NCBI GenBank assembly: GCA_964454025.1
Contig: CAYVRP010000012.1
Span: 1-64,000, forward strand
Reading direction: 5' to 3'
From: JAFGBI01 sp964454025
GTDB taxonomy: Bacteria; Myxococcota_A; Polyangia; Polyangiales; Polyangiaceae
DNA length: 64,000 nt
Numbering within the stretch: the first letter of the stretch is position 1; every line of letters starts with the position of its first letter. A program made the position numbers and the translations under genes. Below the pieces are notes generated by a model. The model worked only from the letters and a program-made list of their open reading frames with translations, ran no database searches and had not been told where the DNA came from. Below, in pieces: positions 56,842-64,000 of this stretch.

Positions 56842-58019
56842 GTGCCGTCCCCGCCGGTGAGGTCCCAGTCGGGGCGCGCGCACCGGGCCTCGACGTCTTC
56901 CGCGGCGTCGCCGTCCTGATGATGTTCGTGGTGCACGCGCGGCGCCTGCAGCCGCCGCGCGCCGCCACCGGCATCGACGCGGTGGCGACCCTCGCGCTCG
57001 ACGGGTTCGGCTGGGGGGAGCCGTTCATCGCGGCGAGCTTCCTCGCCATCGCGGGCACGAGCCTCGTCTTCGCCCGCCGCCGAACGCCGGAATTGCCGCG
57101 CTGGTGGCGACGACTCGGGGCGCGCGCCGTCTCCCTCTACCTGCTCGCGGTGGCGCTGTTCATACCCCAGTTCGGCGTCGCGTTGCCGGATCTCCTGCTG
57201 TCGCCGGGGATCCTCTCCGTGATCGCGCTGGCCACGGCGGTGGTCGGAGGGGCGCTGGCGCTGGCGCGCCCGGTTGCCGCGCTCCTGGGCGTTCTCGGTG
57301 GCGCGCTCCTCATGACCGCGCTGCTGGAGCGCACCGGCGCCTGCCTGTCCGGGCTCAACGCGGGCCCGGGCGGCGCGGTGCCACTCCTGGGCTTCACCGC
57401 CGCTGGCGCGCTGCTCGGGCTCGGCTACCTCCAGCGCGGCGCCCGCGCGGTCGGCGCCGCCGCGGCGGTCAGCGCCGTAGGCACGCTGGCCGTCCTCGCG
57501 CTCGGCGTGCCCTGGACGACGCGCTGCGATTCGCTCTATCCCGCGCACGATGGGCTGGTGGCCGTGCTCGACCTGCTCCACCCGGCGCCGGAACGTGAGG
57601 CGGTCGCCTTCTGGAACCACTCGACGGCGGGCTTCGTGGGGCTCGTCCCGGCCGTCGCGGGCGCGCTGTGGATCGCCGTCGCGCTGCCCTGGCCGAGCCG
57701 CGGCCTGCTCGCTGGCGGCGGTCTGGTCGGTCTTCTCGGCCGACATGCCCTCGCCGCCTACGTCGGACACCTGCTGTTGCTCGGTGTGCTGGAATTGTCC
57801 GGTCTGACGCCAAGGACGGCGACTGCAACTTGGGCGCTCGTCGGAGCCCTGGCCGTGACCGCGACGCTCGCCAGCGCGGCACTGCAAGCGCGGCGGCGGG
57901 GGCGTCTTCGCGAGAGCGACGCCACGCACGGCGCGGACGGGGGCCGATCCCGGCTGTCCGGCGGGTCGTGGGGCGTGGTAGCGTCCGGCCCCGCAGACTC
58001 CTCGGAGGAAAGCCCATGA
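56838..58019 (+). CDS. polytopic acyltransferase-like membrane protein (DUF1624/HGSNAT type)
   Basis: A 393-aa protein with about ten hydrophobic helices. The N-terminal motif GLDVFRGVAVLMMFVVHARRL (broken at 13-33) is the hallmark of heparan-alpha-glucosaminide N-acetyltransferase-like proteins: an Asp-x-x-R-G at the first helix and a His at its end. FGWGEPFIAASFLAIAGTSLV follows, then FARRR, and further helices. These proteins transfer acyl groups across a membrane to a sugar or lipid; the acceptor here is unknown. It starts at GTG in a GTGA overlap with the small ORF and ends in an ATGA overlap with the MYXO-CTERM gene. Confidence 0.83.
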   Translation: MSAVPAGEVPVGARAPGLDVFRGVAVLMMFVVHARRLQPPRAATGIDAVATLALDGFGWGEPFIAASFLAIAGTSLVFARRRTPELPRWWRRLGARAVSLYLLAVALFIPQFGVALPDLLLSPGILSVIALATAVVGGALALARPVAALLGVLGGALLMTALLERTGACLSGLNAGPGGAVPLLGFTAAGALLGLGYLQRGARAVGAAAAVSAVGTLAVLALGVPWTTRCDSLYPAHDGLVAVLDLLHPAPEREAVAFWNHSTAGFVGLVPAVAGALWIAVALPWPSRGLLAGGGLVGLLGRHALAAYVGHLLLLGVLELSGLTPRTATATWALVGALAVTATLASAALQARRRGRLRESDATHGADGGRSRLSGGSWGVVASGPADSSEESP

Positions 58020-58834
58020 GAATCCCCGCTCGAAAGCCCCTCGGGACCCGACTGCTCGCGCTGGTCGCGGTCCTCTTCGCCACGCTCCTCGCCTCCACCG
58101 CCCTCGCCTACGGCACGGTCAAGTGGAAGAAGCTTCAGGTCAAGGAGGACGTCGCCGGGACCCAGAGCTCCTGGAAGCTCGAGCTCGAGTTCTACCTCCC
58201 CAAGGCGCCGGACATGGCGACCCTGCCGGTGAAGTTCGAGTTCATGCCGACGGTGTACTACGAGCGCTATCTGGACGACAGCTCGTCCGGCGTGCAGACG
58301 CGGAGCGTACCGCTCGTCGGGCAGCAGGCGATCATCGAGAGCGTGGATCTCGGCTTCATGGATCCGGGGACAGGCAAGATCGAGAACCGCACGCGCTTCG
58401 CCTTCCGCATCACGCGCGCCCACGGGTTCCAGGGCGGAGAGTACCGGGTGACCATCCGCGACGGCCGCAACGGGCAGGTCATCGGCACCCCGGTAACGCT
58501 GAAGCTCGAGGGCGAGAACGAGGTCATCGACCGCCGCGCGATGGTCTTCGCCGGCAACGACAAGAAGGAGGAGGGGGACAAGAAGGGGGCCGACAAGGAG
58601 GGCGAAGACGCGGCGGCCTCCGACACGCCGGCGGACCAGGGCGCGGAGGACGACACGGACTGGCAGGAGGTCGAGCACCGCGAGGAGGCGCTCCCGCCGC
58701 CGGAGAGCATGCGCAAGGGCCATGGGTGCGGCTGCCGCGTAGCGGGCCCCGATCACCCCGCCGGGCTGGCGGCGCCCTGGCTGCTCGGCGTCGCGCTCGG
58801 CGCGCGCCGCTGGCGCCGCCGCCGCGCGGCCTGA
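58016..58834 (+). CDS. secreted protein with MYXO-CTERM-like sorting tail
   Basis: The 272-aa product starts at ATG after GGAGGAAA, a near-ideal ribosome binding site. A signal peptide (LLALVAVLFATLLASTALA) is followed by a beta-rich domain (about 35-180: YGTVKWKKLQVKEDVAG, WKLELEFYLPKAPDM, GGEYRVTIRDGRNGQVIG) and an acidic, Lys/Glu/Asp-rich linker. The C-terminus has the MYXO-CTERM pattern: GCGCR, a hydrophobic helix (PAGLAAPWLLGVALG) and an Arg cluster (RRWRRRR). Such tails direct proteins to the myxobacterial cell surface by myxosortase cleavage. Function unknown. Confidence 0.9.
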   Translation: MRIPARKPLGTRLLALVAVLFATLLASTALAYGTVKWKKLQVKEDVAGTQSSWKLELEFYLPKAPDMATLPVKFEFMPTVYYERYLDDSSSGVQTRSVPLVGQQAIIESVDLGFMDPGTGKIENRTRFAFRITRAHGFQGGEYRVTIRDGRNGQVIGTPVTLKLEGENEVIDRRAMVFAGNDKKEEGDKKGADKEGEDAAASDTPADQGAEDDTDWQEVEHREEALPPPESMRKGHGCGCRVAGPDHPAGLAAPWLLGVALGARRWRRRRAA

Positions 58835-58844
58835 GCCGGGCCAA

Positions 58845-60077
58845 TCAGGGCGCCCGCCGGCGGCGGCCGCCGCGCCGGGCGGCAACGGGAACGCGCCCGC
58901 GACCGCTCGGGGGTAGCGCGCCGGGGTCAGCCGCGAGAGCGACGATCCGCTCCACCCCGTGCGCGAGGGTCGCCTCCGGGGTAAGGAGGCTGACGATCAG
59001 GCAGGGCCCGAAGTCGAAGTCGTAGAACCACCCCGGCTGGCATACGACGTCGTCTCGCTCGAGCAAGGTGAGCACCCAGTCGTCCTCGGTGGCGACGGCG
59101 GGCAGCCGGAGGATCGCCGACCAGCCCGCCTCGAGGTCGAGGAGCGTCACCGGTGTCCCGGCGCAGGCAGCGCGGACCTGGGCGAGGTTCCGGGCGAGGC
59201 GAGCGCGGAGCGCGGTCACCGTGGGCGCGCTCGAGCGCAGGAGCGCAGGGAGCGCGAGTTGCACGGGCGTGCCCACCGAGAGGTACGCGTCGGCGGCGAT
59301 CTCGAGCCGCGTCTGGGCCTCCGACACCTGATCGAGCGGCCCCCCGATCCCGATCCAGCCGAGCTTGAGCTGCGGCAGCGCGCAGCGCTTGGAGAGGCCA
59401 TCGAGCGCGAAGACGAGCACGCCATCCTCGACCAGCGCGCTCGGCGCCCGACCGGCGCGTTCCTCGTGCACGTAGCTGCCGAAGACCTCGTCCGAGATCA
59501 CCGGCAGGCCCAGGCGTGCGAGCGCGGAGAGCTCGTCGCGCCCGAGGCGCGAGCCCGTGGGGTTGTTGGGGCTGACCACCACCACCCCCCGGGTACGTGG
59601 CGTGCGGCGCCGGGCGATCCGTTCGACGTCGAGGTGCCAGGCGCCGTCGTACGAGAGCGGGTAGTCCACCAGGCCAACGTCCGCGAGCCGCGCGAGGTGG
59701 TCGAGCAAGGGGTAGCTCGGCCGCGGCACCAGGAGCTGGTCGCCGGGGTCGCACAGGAGCTGGAAGAGCAGCCCATAGGCCTCGCTGGTGCTGGCGGTGA
59801 GCAGCAAGCGCTCGGGCGAGATCGTGACGCCCTCGGCCCGCCACACCGCCGCTACCGCCGCGCGCGCCTCGGCGGCACCGAGCGGGTGGGGGTCGTAGCG
59901 AGCTCCGCGAGCGTCCGCGAGCGCGGCGGTCACCGCCGCCCAGTCGCGCGGCAGCCCCACGACCGTGGGGTTCGAGACGGTCAGATCGATCCTCCCGCGC
60001 CCCGCCGCGCGCGCGGCCGCGAGCCGCTCGGCGAGCGGGTTGGGGGCGGGGTCGATGGAGCTCCGGACGGAGAACAA
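58845..60077 (-). CDS. class I/II PLP-dependent aminotransferase
   Basis: A 410-aa fold-type I aminotransferase. Motifs: LLTASTSEAYGLLFQLL (helix contacting the phosphate), VVVSPNNPTGSRLG (167-180, with Asn172), LPVISDEVFGSY (191-202, Asp196 bonding the pyridine N) and LDGLSKRCALPQLKLGW (225-241, with Lys230 as the Schiff-base lysine). The N-terminus and substrate-contact regions resemble aspartate/alanine-type aminotransferases, but the donor cannot be told. The C-terminal tail is Arg-rich. It is convergent with the MYXO-CTERM gene, 10 bp apart, and divergent from the TraB gene. Confidence 0.93.
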   Translation of the reverse strand: MFSVRSSIDPAPNPLAERLAAARAAGRGRIDLTVSNPTVVGLPRDWAAVTAALADARGARYDPHPLGAAEARAAVAAVWRAEGVTISPERLLLTASTSEAYGLLFQLLCDPGDQLLVPRPSYPLLDHLARLADVGLVDYPLSYDGAWHLDVERIARRRTPRTRGVVVVSPNNPTGSRLGRDELSALARLGLPVISDEVFGSYVHEERAGRAPSALVEDGVLVFALDGLSKRCALPQLKLGWIGIGGPLDQVSEAQTRLEIAADAYLSVGTPVQLALPALLRSSAPTVTALRARLARNLAQVRAACAGTPVTLLDLEAGWSAILRLPAVATEDDWVLTLLERDDVVCQPGWFYDFDFGPCLIVSLLTPEATLAHGVERIVALAADPGALPPSGRGRVPVAARRGGRRRRAP

Positions 60078-60148
60078 CTGCCCCGAGGATCAGGCAGGAG
60101 GCGGCGTCGCACAAGGGTCGGCACGTCGTGCTAGGGTGCGGCCCGTCG

Positions 60149-61318
60149 ATGCCGAGCCCGAGCAACGTCACCCGCCTCGATCTCCCCGACAAGGAGATCC
60201 ACTTGGTGGGCACGGCGCACGTGTCCCGCGCCAGCGGGGCCGAGGTGGAGGGGGTCATCGACGCAATCCACCCGGACACGGTCTGCGTGGAGCTCGACGA
60301 GCTCCGGTACCGGTCGCTGGTCGATCCCGAATACTGGCGGACGCTCGACGTCGCGAGCGTGATCCGGGACGGGCGCGTCGGGGTCGTACTGGCCAGCGTC
60401 GCGCTGGCGTCGATCCAGAAGCGCGTCGGCGACAAGCTCGGGATCCGCCCGGGCGCGGAGATGCTCGCCGCGGCGCGGCGCGCGGAGGCGATTGGGGCGA
60501 GGCTGGTCCTCGCGGATCGCAGCATCCAGGTCACCTTCCAGCGCACCTGGCACAACCTCGGCGTGAAGAATCGGCTCAAGCTCCTGGCCTTCCTGGTGAT
60601 GGCCCCGCTGTCCTCGATCGAGGAGGACATCGACGCCGACGCCGTCGAGCGCCTCAAGGAGGAGGGCTCGATGCACGACATGATGGCGGAGTTCGCCCGA
60701 GCCATGCCCCAGGTGAAGGAGCCGCTGATCGACGAGCGGAATCAGTATCTGATGTCGATGGTGCGCGAGGCGCCGGGGCGGCGGGTGGTGGCGGTGGTGG
60801 GCGCGGCACACGTCAGCGGCATGGTCGCCGACTTCGACCGCCCGATCGATCGCCAGGCCCTGCTCGAGGTCCCTCGGCCCCCCGCCCTCCAGCGTGCCTT
60901 GCGCTGGGCACTGCCGGCGCTGGGGCTGTGCCTCACCGCCGCCGCGCTGCTTCGGCAGGATCCGCCGAGCGTCGCCTCCCTGGCGCTCGCGTGGTGCGCT
61001 CCGACGGCGCTGCTCGGCCTCATCGCCACCGCCGGCGGCGGCGGCAAGCCGCTCACGGTCCTCCTGGCGACGCTGGCGTCTCCGCTCGCCTGCCTGCTGC
61101 CCGCGCTCCCCCTCGAGAAGCTGACCGGCCGCGTCGAGGCGCGCCTGCGCCGACCGCTCCCGGAGGACGGGCAGCGCCTGCTCGACGACTTCGCGTCCCT
61201 CCGTGGCCTCTACCGCAACCGGGCGGCGCGTGTGCTGCTCGTCGCGCTGCTGTCGCGCGTGGGCACGGTGGTCGGCGCGGCGGTCGGCGCGGTGTGCCTG
61301 CTCTGGGCCTTGCTCTGA
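60149..61318 (+). CDS. TraB/PrgY-family membrane protein
   Basis: A 389-aa protein. Family marks are EIHLVGTAHVSRASGAEVEG (two motifs GTAHVS and a Glu), VCVELDELRYRSL, LVLADRSIQVTFQRTWHNL, DERNQYLMSM and VVAVVGAAHVSGMV. Four or five helices occupy residues 250-389. TraB-family proteins include the pheromone-shutdown factor PrgY, and the fold is proposed to be a peptidase of the EreA/ChaN group with two GxxH and a conserved Glu/Arg pair; activity is not proven for most. The start is the ATG at 60149; a GTG at 60128 is also open. Confidence 0.92.
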   Translation: MPSPSNVTRLDLPDKEIHLVGTAHVSRASGAEVEGVIDAIHPDTVCVELDELRYRSLVDPEYWRTLDVASVIRDGRVGVVLASVALASIQKRVGDKLGIRPGAEMLAAARRAEAIGARLVLADRSIQVTFQRTWHNLGVKNRLKLLAFLVMAPLSSIEEDIDADAVERLKEEGSMHDMMAEFARAMPQVKEPLIDERNQYLMSMVREAPGRRVVAVVGAAHVSGMVADFDRPIDRQALLEVPRPPALQRALRWALPALGLCLTAAALLRQDPPSVASLALAWCAPTALLGLIATAGGGGKPLTVLLATLASPLACLLPALPLEKLTGRVEARLRRPLPEDGQRLLDDFASLRGLYRNRAARVLLVALLSRVGTVVGAAVGAVCLLWALL

Positions 61319-61428
61319 CCCGCCGCCGACGCGCCGCGGCGCCCCGACGTCGGCGGCACCGCCCGCGGCGCGCGCCGAGCGACTCCCGGCGCCGCGCTGG
61401 TCGCGGTAGGCTCCGCCGCGGAGGATCG

Positions 61429-62427
61429 ATGGCGACACCTCAGTCGGAATGGCCGGGCTTTGGCGACGTGCCAGAAGACGCCGATCTGACGCTCACACGC
61501 CCCGAGAGTCAGGAGCTCGCGCGGTGGGTCTGGCAGGACGGCGAGATCCGTGACGGGGACCGCCTCGGCGTGCACTACTACGCCAACTCGCTCCACTACG
61601 GGACCGCGGTCTTCGAGGGGATCCGGTGCTACCCGACGGAGCGTGGCCCGGCGCTGGTGCGCCCGCGCGACCACGTGGAACGCATGCTGAGCGCGGCGCA
61701 GATCTACGGGATGCGGGTGCCCTATGCCGCGGACGATCTGGTCCGCGCCGCCATCGAGATCACGCGGCGGAACGGCGTCGATCACGCCTACCTCCGGCCC
61801 ATCGCCTGGTTTGGCTACGGTCCGATCGATCTGAAGCCGCGGCAGGTGTGTCCGGTGCAGGTCCTGATCGCGGTGCGGCGCCTCGGGACCTTCCTCGGCG
61901 AGGGAGCGCTCCGGAACGGCGTCACGCTCGTCACCTCGAGCTGGCGGCGCCTGCACCACACCATGTTGCCGGTGATGGCCAAGGCGAGCGGTCACTACGC
62001 GAACAGTGTGCTGGCGGCGCACGAGGCGCTCGATCGTGGTGCCGACGACGCCCTGCTGCTCAACGCGGAGGGCACGGTGTCCGGGGTCACGGGGGGCAAC
62101 GTCTTCTTCCTGCGGGGCGGGCGGCTCTTCACCAACGACGAGAGCTCGTCGATCGTCCCCGGCATCACCCGGGACTGCATCCTGACGCTGGCGCGCGCGC
62201 ACGACCTTCCCGTCGTCGTCCGCTCCTTCACGCGGGAGGAGCTGCTCCGCGCCGACGAGGTCTTCCTCACCGGCACGGCGGCGGAGGTGACGCCGGTCCG
62301 CGCGCTCGACGGCGTGGAGTTCCCGACCGGCAAGCGCACCTTCGGCGCCCTGTTCCAGCGCGCCTACCTGCGCGCCGTCACCGGCAAGACGCCCGAGCAT
62401 GCCGACTGGCTGACGCCCGTGACCTGA
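61429..62427 (+). CDS. ilvE: branched-chain amino-acid aminotransferase
   Basis: A 332-aa fold-type IV aminotransferase that forms or degrades leucine, isoleucine and valine. Motifs: YANSLHYGTAVFEGIRCYPT (51-70), PRDHVERMLSAAQIY, YLRPIAWFGYGPIDLKP, MAKASGHYANSVLA with the Schiff-base Lys185, LLNAEGTVSGVTGGNVFFL (210-228, Glu214 holding the pyridine N) and FLTGTAAEVTPV. GGAGGATCG precedes the ATG at 61429, which excludes the long upstream frame. It is followed by a strong hairpin and a convergent lipoprotein gene. Confidence 0.96.
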   Translation: MATPQSEWPGFGDVPEDADLTLTRPESQELARWVWQDGEIRDGDRLGVHYYANSLHYGTAVFEGIRCYPTERGPALVRPRDHVERMLSAAQIYGMRVPYAADDLVRAAIEITRRNGVDHAYLRPIAWFGYGPIDLKPRQVCPVQVLIAVRRLGTFLGEGALRNGVTLVTSSWRRLHHTMLPVMAKASGHYANSVLAAHEALDRGADDALLLNAEGTVSGVTGGNVFFLRGGRLFTNDESSSIVPGITRDCILTLARAHDLPVVVRSFTREELLRADEVFLTGTAAEVTPVRALDGVEFPTGKRTFGALFQRAYLRAVTGKTPEHADWLTPVT

Positions 62428-62446
62428 ACGGGGCCACGAAAAGACC

Positions 62447-62471
62447 GCTGCCCGGGACGCGCCCGGGCAGC
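62447..62471. terminator. perfect 10-bp hairpin between convergent genes
   Basis: GCTGCCCGGG (62447-62456) pairs fully with CCCGGGCAGC (62462-62471) around 5 bases. The plus strand has GCAAGAGG after it, no T run. Read on the minus strand it is followed by GGTCTTTTCG, a weak T tract, so it could end the transcript of 62727-63413 as well as ilvE. Confidence 0.7.
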
Positions 62472-62726
62472 GCAAGAGGTCAAGCCACCGGGGGTACGGG
62501 GGGCTCGACCGCGACGCCGCAGCCGTCGGGATGGGATGGGGAGGGTACGGCTCCAGCGCCCGCGGTGATTGAAGCGGCACCAGCCTGCGCGCGTCAAGCC
62601 AGAACGCGGCTCCGTGAGCCCTGGGTCGCGCCGTGATTGAGCCGGCGGCGTATCTTTCCGTCGCGCCGCCACCCGAATTGCATTTCCGTGTCCGACAGAG
62701 CAATCCCGGCCAAACGGGGACCGGCG

Positions 62727-63413
62727 TCAGCGCTGGGCACGAGCCGCGACGGTGGAGCTCCCGCGCTGCAGCTCGACGAGCTCCGCGCGATAGATGATCC
62801 CGCCGTCGCTGGCCTCGATCACGCCCCCGACGTCCCGACCGGGCAGGTCGGCGCTGGTCGCGACCGTGAGGATCGCCGGCTCGTCCCCCACCATCACGCG
62901 GTAGCGCGCGACCGTGCAGTCGTGCGCCACCTCACCGACGAGGCAGGTTTCTTCCTTGCGCGACAGGCGGCCGACGTTGGCGTCCGCCGAGAACGCGGTC
63001 TGTTCGATCCAGGCCTCGAACTCGGCGCGATCAGCGGGCATCTCGGTGTTGCCCTCGAGGCGCGCCACCGACGTGATCTCGAAGCCGGCGACGGCCCGGT
63101 GCACGCGGAAGCGCGCGGTTTCGTCGCCGCTGGCGAGGGCGTAGTCGACGACCAGCTCGTTGCCTTCCCGCGCCCGGATCTCCTCGGTGACGGTGATCGG
63201 ATCGCTGCGGTAGGTCCCGCTGAAGCGATAGACGGCGACGTCGCCGACACGCCGGTCGAGCAGGTCACGGCCGGCGACCTGCGCATCCGCCGCGATCTCG
63301 ATCGCCGAGGACGCGGCCCGATCGGGGCTCACGGGTGTGGAGTTCCTGGCAGCGCCCCCGCAGGCCACGACGAGCCCGGCGAGCGCGAACGAGACAGTCA
63401 GCTTTCGCGCCAT
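62727..63413 (-). CDS. lipoprotein of unknown function
   Basis: A 228-aa product. The ATG at 63413 gives a signal peptide and the lipobox LAGLVVACGG (Cys18). The mature part alternates short strands: VGDVAVYRFSGTYRSDPITV, NELVVDYALASGDETARFRVHRAV and EETCLVGEVAHDCTVARYRVMVG, with a Cys pair that may form a disulfide, and ends GIIYRAELVELQRGS. The layout resembles secreted beta-sandwich proteins, but no family can be named. The frame is open to 63728; the upstream part is Arg-rich and has no signal. Confidence 0.85.
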   Translation of the reverse strand: MARKLTVSFALAGLVVACGGAARNSTPVSPDRAASSAIEIAADAQVAGRDLLDRRVGDVAVYRFSGTYRSDPITVTEEIRAREGNELVVDYALASGDETARFRVHRAVAGFEITSVARLEGNTEMPADRAEFEAWIEQTAFSADANVGRLSRKEETCLVGEVAHDCTVARYRVMVGDEPAILTVATSADLPGRDVGGVIEASDGGIIYRAELVELQRGSSTVAARAQR

Positions 63414-63502
63414 GCCCCGTCGAATGTCACCGCGGAGCAACGCGGGCCAAATTTGCGGAGCTCGACCCGCGCGGCCGCGCCCCCGCTCGGCGAGGATCCG
63501 CT

Positions 63503-64000
63503 TCACGGCGGGCGCCCGGGCGGCTGCGGCACCGCGACGTCTCGCTCGCCCAGCCCCAGGGCCGCGGGCAGCGCCGAGGGCGGCGCGGTGAGGGTGGGGC
63601 CATCGCCGCCGGTCGAAGCCCCGATCCTGGGGCCCACGCCCAGGCGCTCGCCGAGCGCCTCCGCCACCCTCGGCAGGATGACCGACACCCCGGTCGCCGC
63701 GCCCGAGGCCAGGGCCGCCGTGGCCCACGCGAGGGGACCGAGCGGACGGCAGCCGAAGATCTGGCTGATGCCCGGGGTCTGCACCACGGCGCCGAGGAGG
63801 GCGGCCGACGCGAGGCTGGTGGTCAGGACTGGAGCGCTGGCGCCCCCCGAAGCGAGCGTCTGCCCGAGCTGGGTCCCGACCAGCGCGACGAGCCCCACCG
63901 TGCGGGCTCGCTCCTCGTCCCCGGAGAGCCGCGCGAAGAGCCAGGCCGCGCCGGCGCCGGCCGCGGTCACCACGGCGCGCGACGCGATGTCGCGATCGAG
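63503..64000 (-). CDS. C-terminal part of a P-type cation-transporting ATPase (partial)
   Basis: The last 165 residues of a protein that runs off the right edge; the frame is open to base 64000 without a start. It begins LDRDIASRAVVTAAGAGAAWLFARL and continues RARTVGLVALVGTQLGQTLASGG, then LTTSLASAALLGAVVQTPGISQIFGCRPLG (broken at 60-90). Helices of this kind with 'TVGLVALVGTQLGQTL' and 'VQTPG.S..FGC.PLGP' are the C-terminal membrane segments of CtpI-like P-type ATPases, as I recall from actinobacterial examples. Ion specificity cannot be judged from this part. A Pro-rich tail follows. Confidence is moderate because the catalytic domains are outside the window. Confidence 0.75.
   Translation of the reverse strand, partial: LDRDIASRAVVTAAGAGAAWLFARLSGDEERARTVGLVALVGTQLGQTLASGGASAPVLTTSLASAALLGAVVQTPGISQIFGCRPLGPLAWATAALASGAATGVSVILPRVAEALGERLGVGPRIGASTGGDGPTLTAPPSALPAALGLGERDVAVPQPPGRPP

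Noticed and set aside
55911..57929. 672-codon minus-strand frame
   Set aside because: It runs antisense to the acyltransferase-like gene for more than half its length, and its remaining part has no start signal or family match. GC-rich DNA keeps such frames open.
60119..60135. sigma-54-like promoter (GGCACGTCGTGCT) before the TraB gene
   Set aside because: The GG and GC elements are two bases closer than the 10-base spacing required, so it does not fit the consensus.

Overview
The window is chromosomal DNA of very high GC content, and almost every reading frame carries shadow ORFs. The gene set points to a Myxococcota bacterium, probably of the Polyangia/Sorangiineae type. Pointers are a C-terminal MYXO-CTERM-like sorting tail (58016-58834), a zinc-ribbon Ser/Thr kinase with a low-complexity linker, a zinc-ribbon/double-FHA protein, a stand-alone PilZ protein of the myxobacterial type, many proline-rich lipoproteins, and several proteins that resemble families I know only from myxobacteria. 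The assignment is inference from content; there is no rRNA in the window.

Layout. 1-15 kb: tail of an OmpA-type lipoprotein, enolase, a large lipoprotein, an orphan sensor kinase, a chemoreceptor without a periplasmic domain, a transglutaminase, then a tightly linked run of UDP-sugar pyrophosphorylase, a barrel-SppA fusion and a degenerate ABC-ATPase-like protein. 15-25 kb: lspA, proB, a trypsin-like protease, a signal-peptidase-I-like protein, a double-FHA protein, pcnB, a DUF218 protein coupled to a HEAT-cyclophilin lipoprotein, and coaX. 25-36.5 kb: lipoproteins, a divergent Lgt homologue, a coiled-coil protein, a Ser/Thr kinase, an RluA-type pseudouridine synthase and three small lineage-specific proteins. 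36.5-39.3 kb: ftsE-ftsX-envC on the minus strand. 39.3-46 kb: a formyltransferase, a PilZ protein, a metallopeptidase-propeller-barrel protein and several small proteins. 46-54.6 kb: an operon of three propeller-like lipoproteins and a barrel, divergent from a second barrel. 54.6-64 kb: folB, an unexplained 0.8-kb stretch, a three-gene coupled run ending in the MYXO-CTERM protein, two aminotransferases, a TraB-family protein, a lipoprotein and the C-terminus of a P-type ATPase.

The dominant theme is the cell envelope. About a dozen encoded proteins carry lipobox signal peptides. Four homologues of membrane-processing enzymes (SppA, LspA, signal peptidase I, Lgt) lie within 16 kb. Two of these four, the signal peptidase and Lgt homologues, lack residues known to be important in their families. 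The ABC-ATPase-like protein next to sppA has also lost its nucleotide-binding motifs. The best candidate for an undescribed system is the propeller-lipoprotein/barrel cluster at 46218-54551. I see no CRISPR array, prophage, insertion sequence, tRNA or rRNA.
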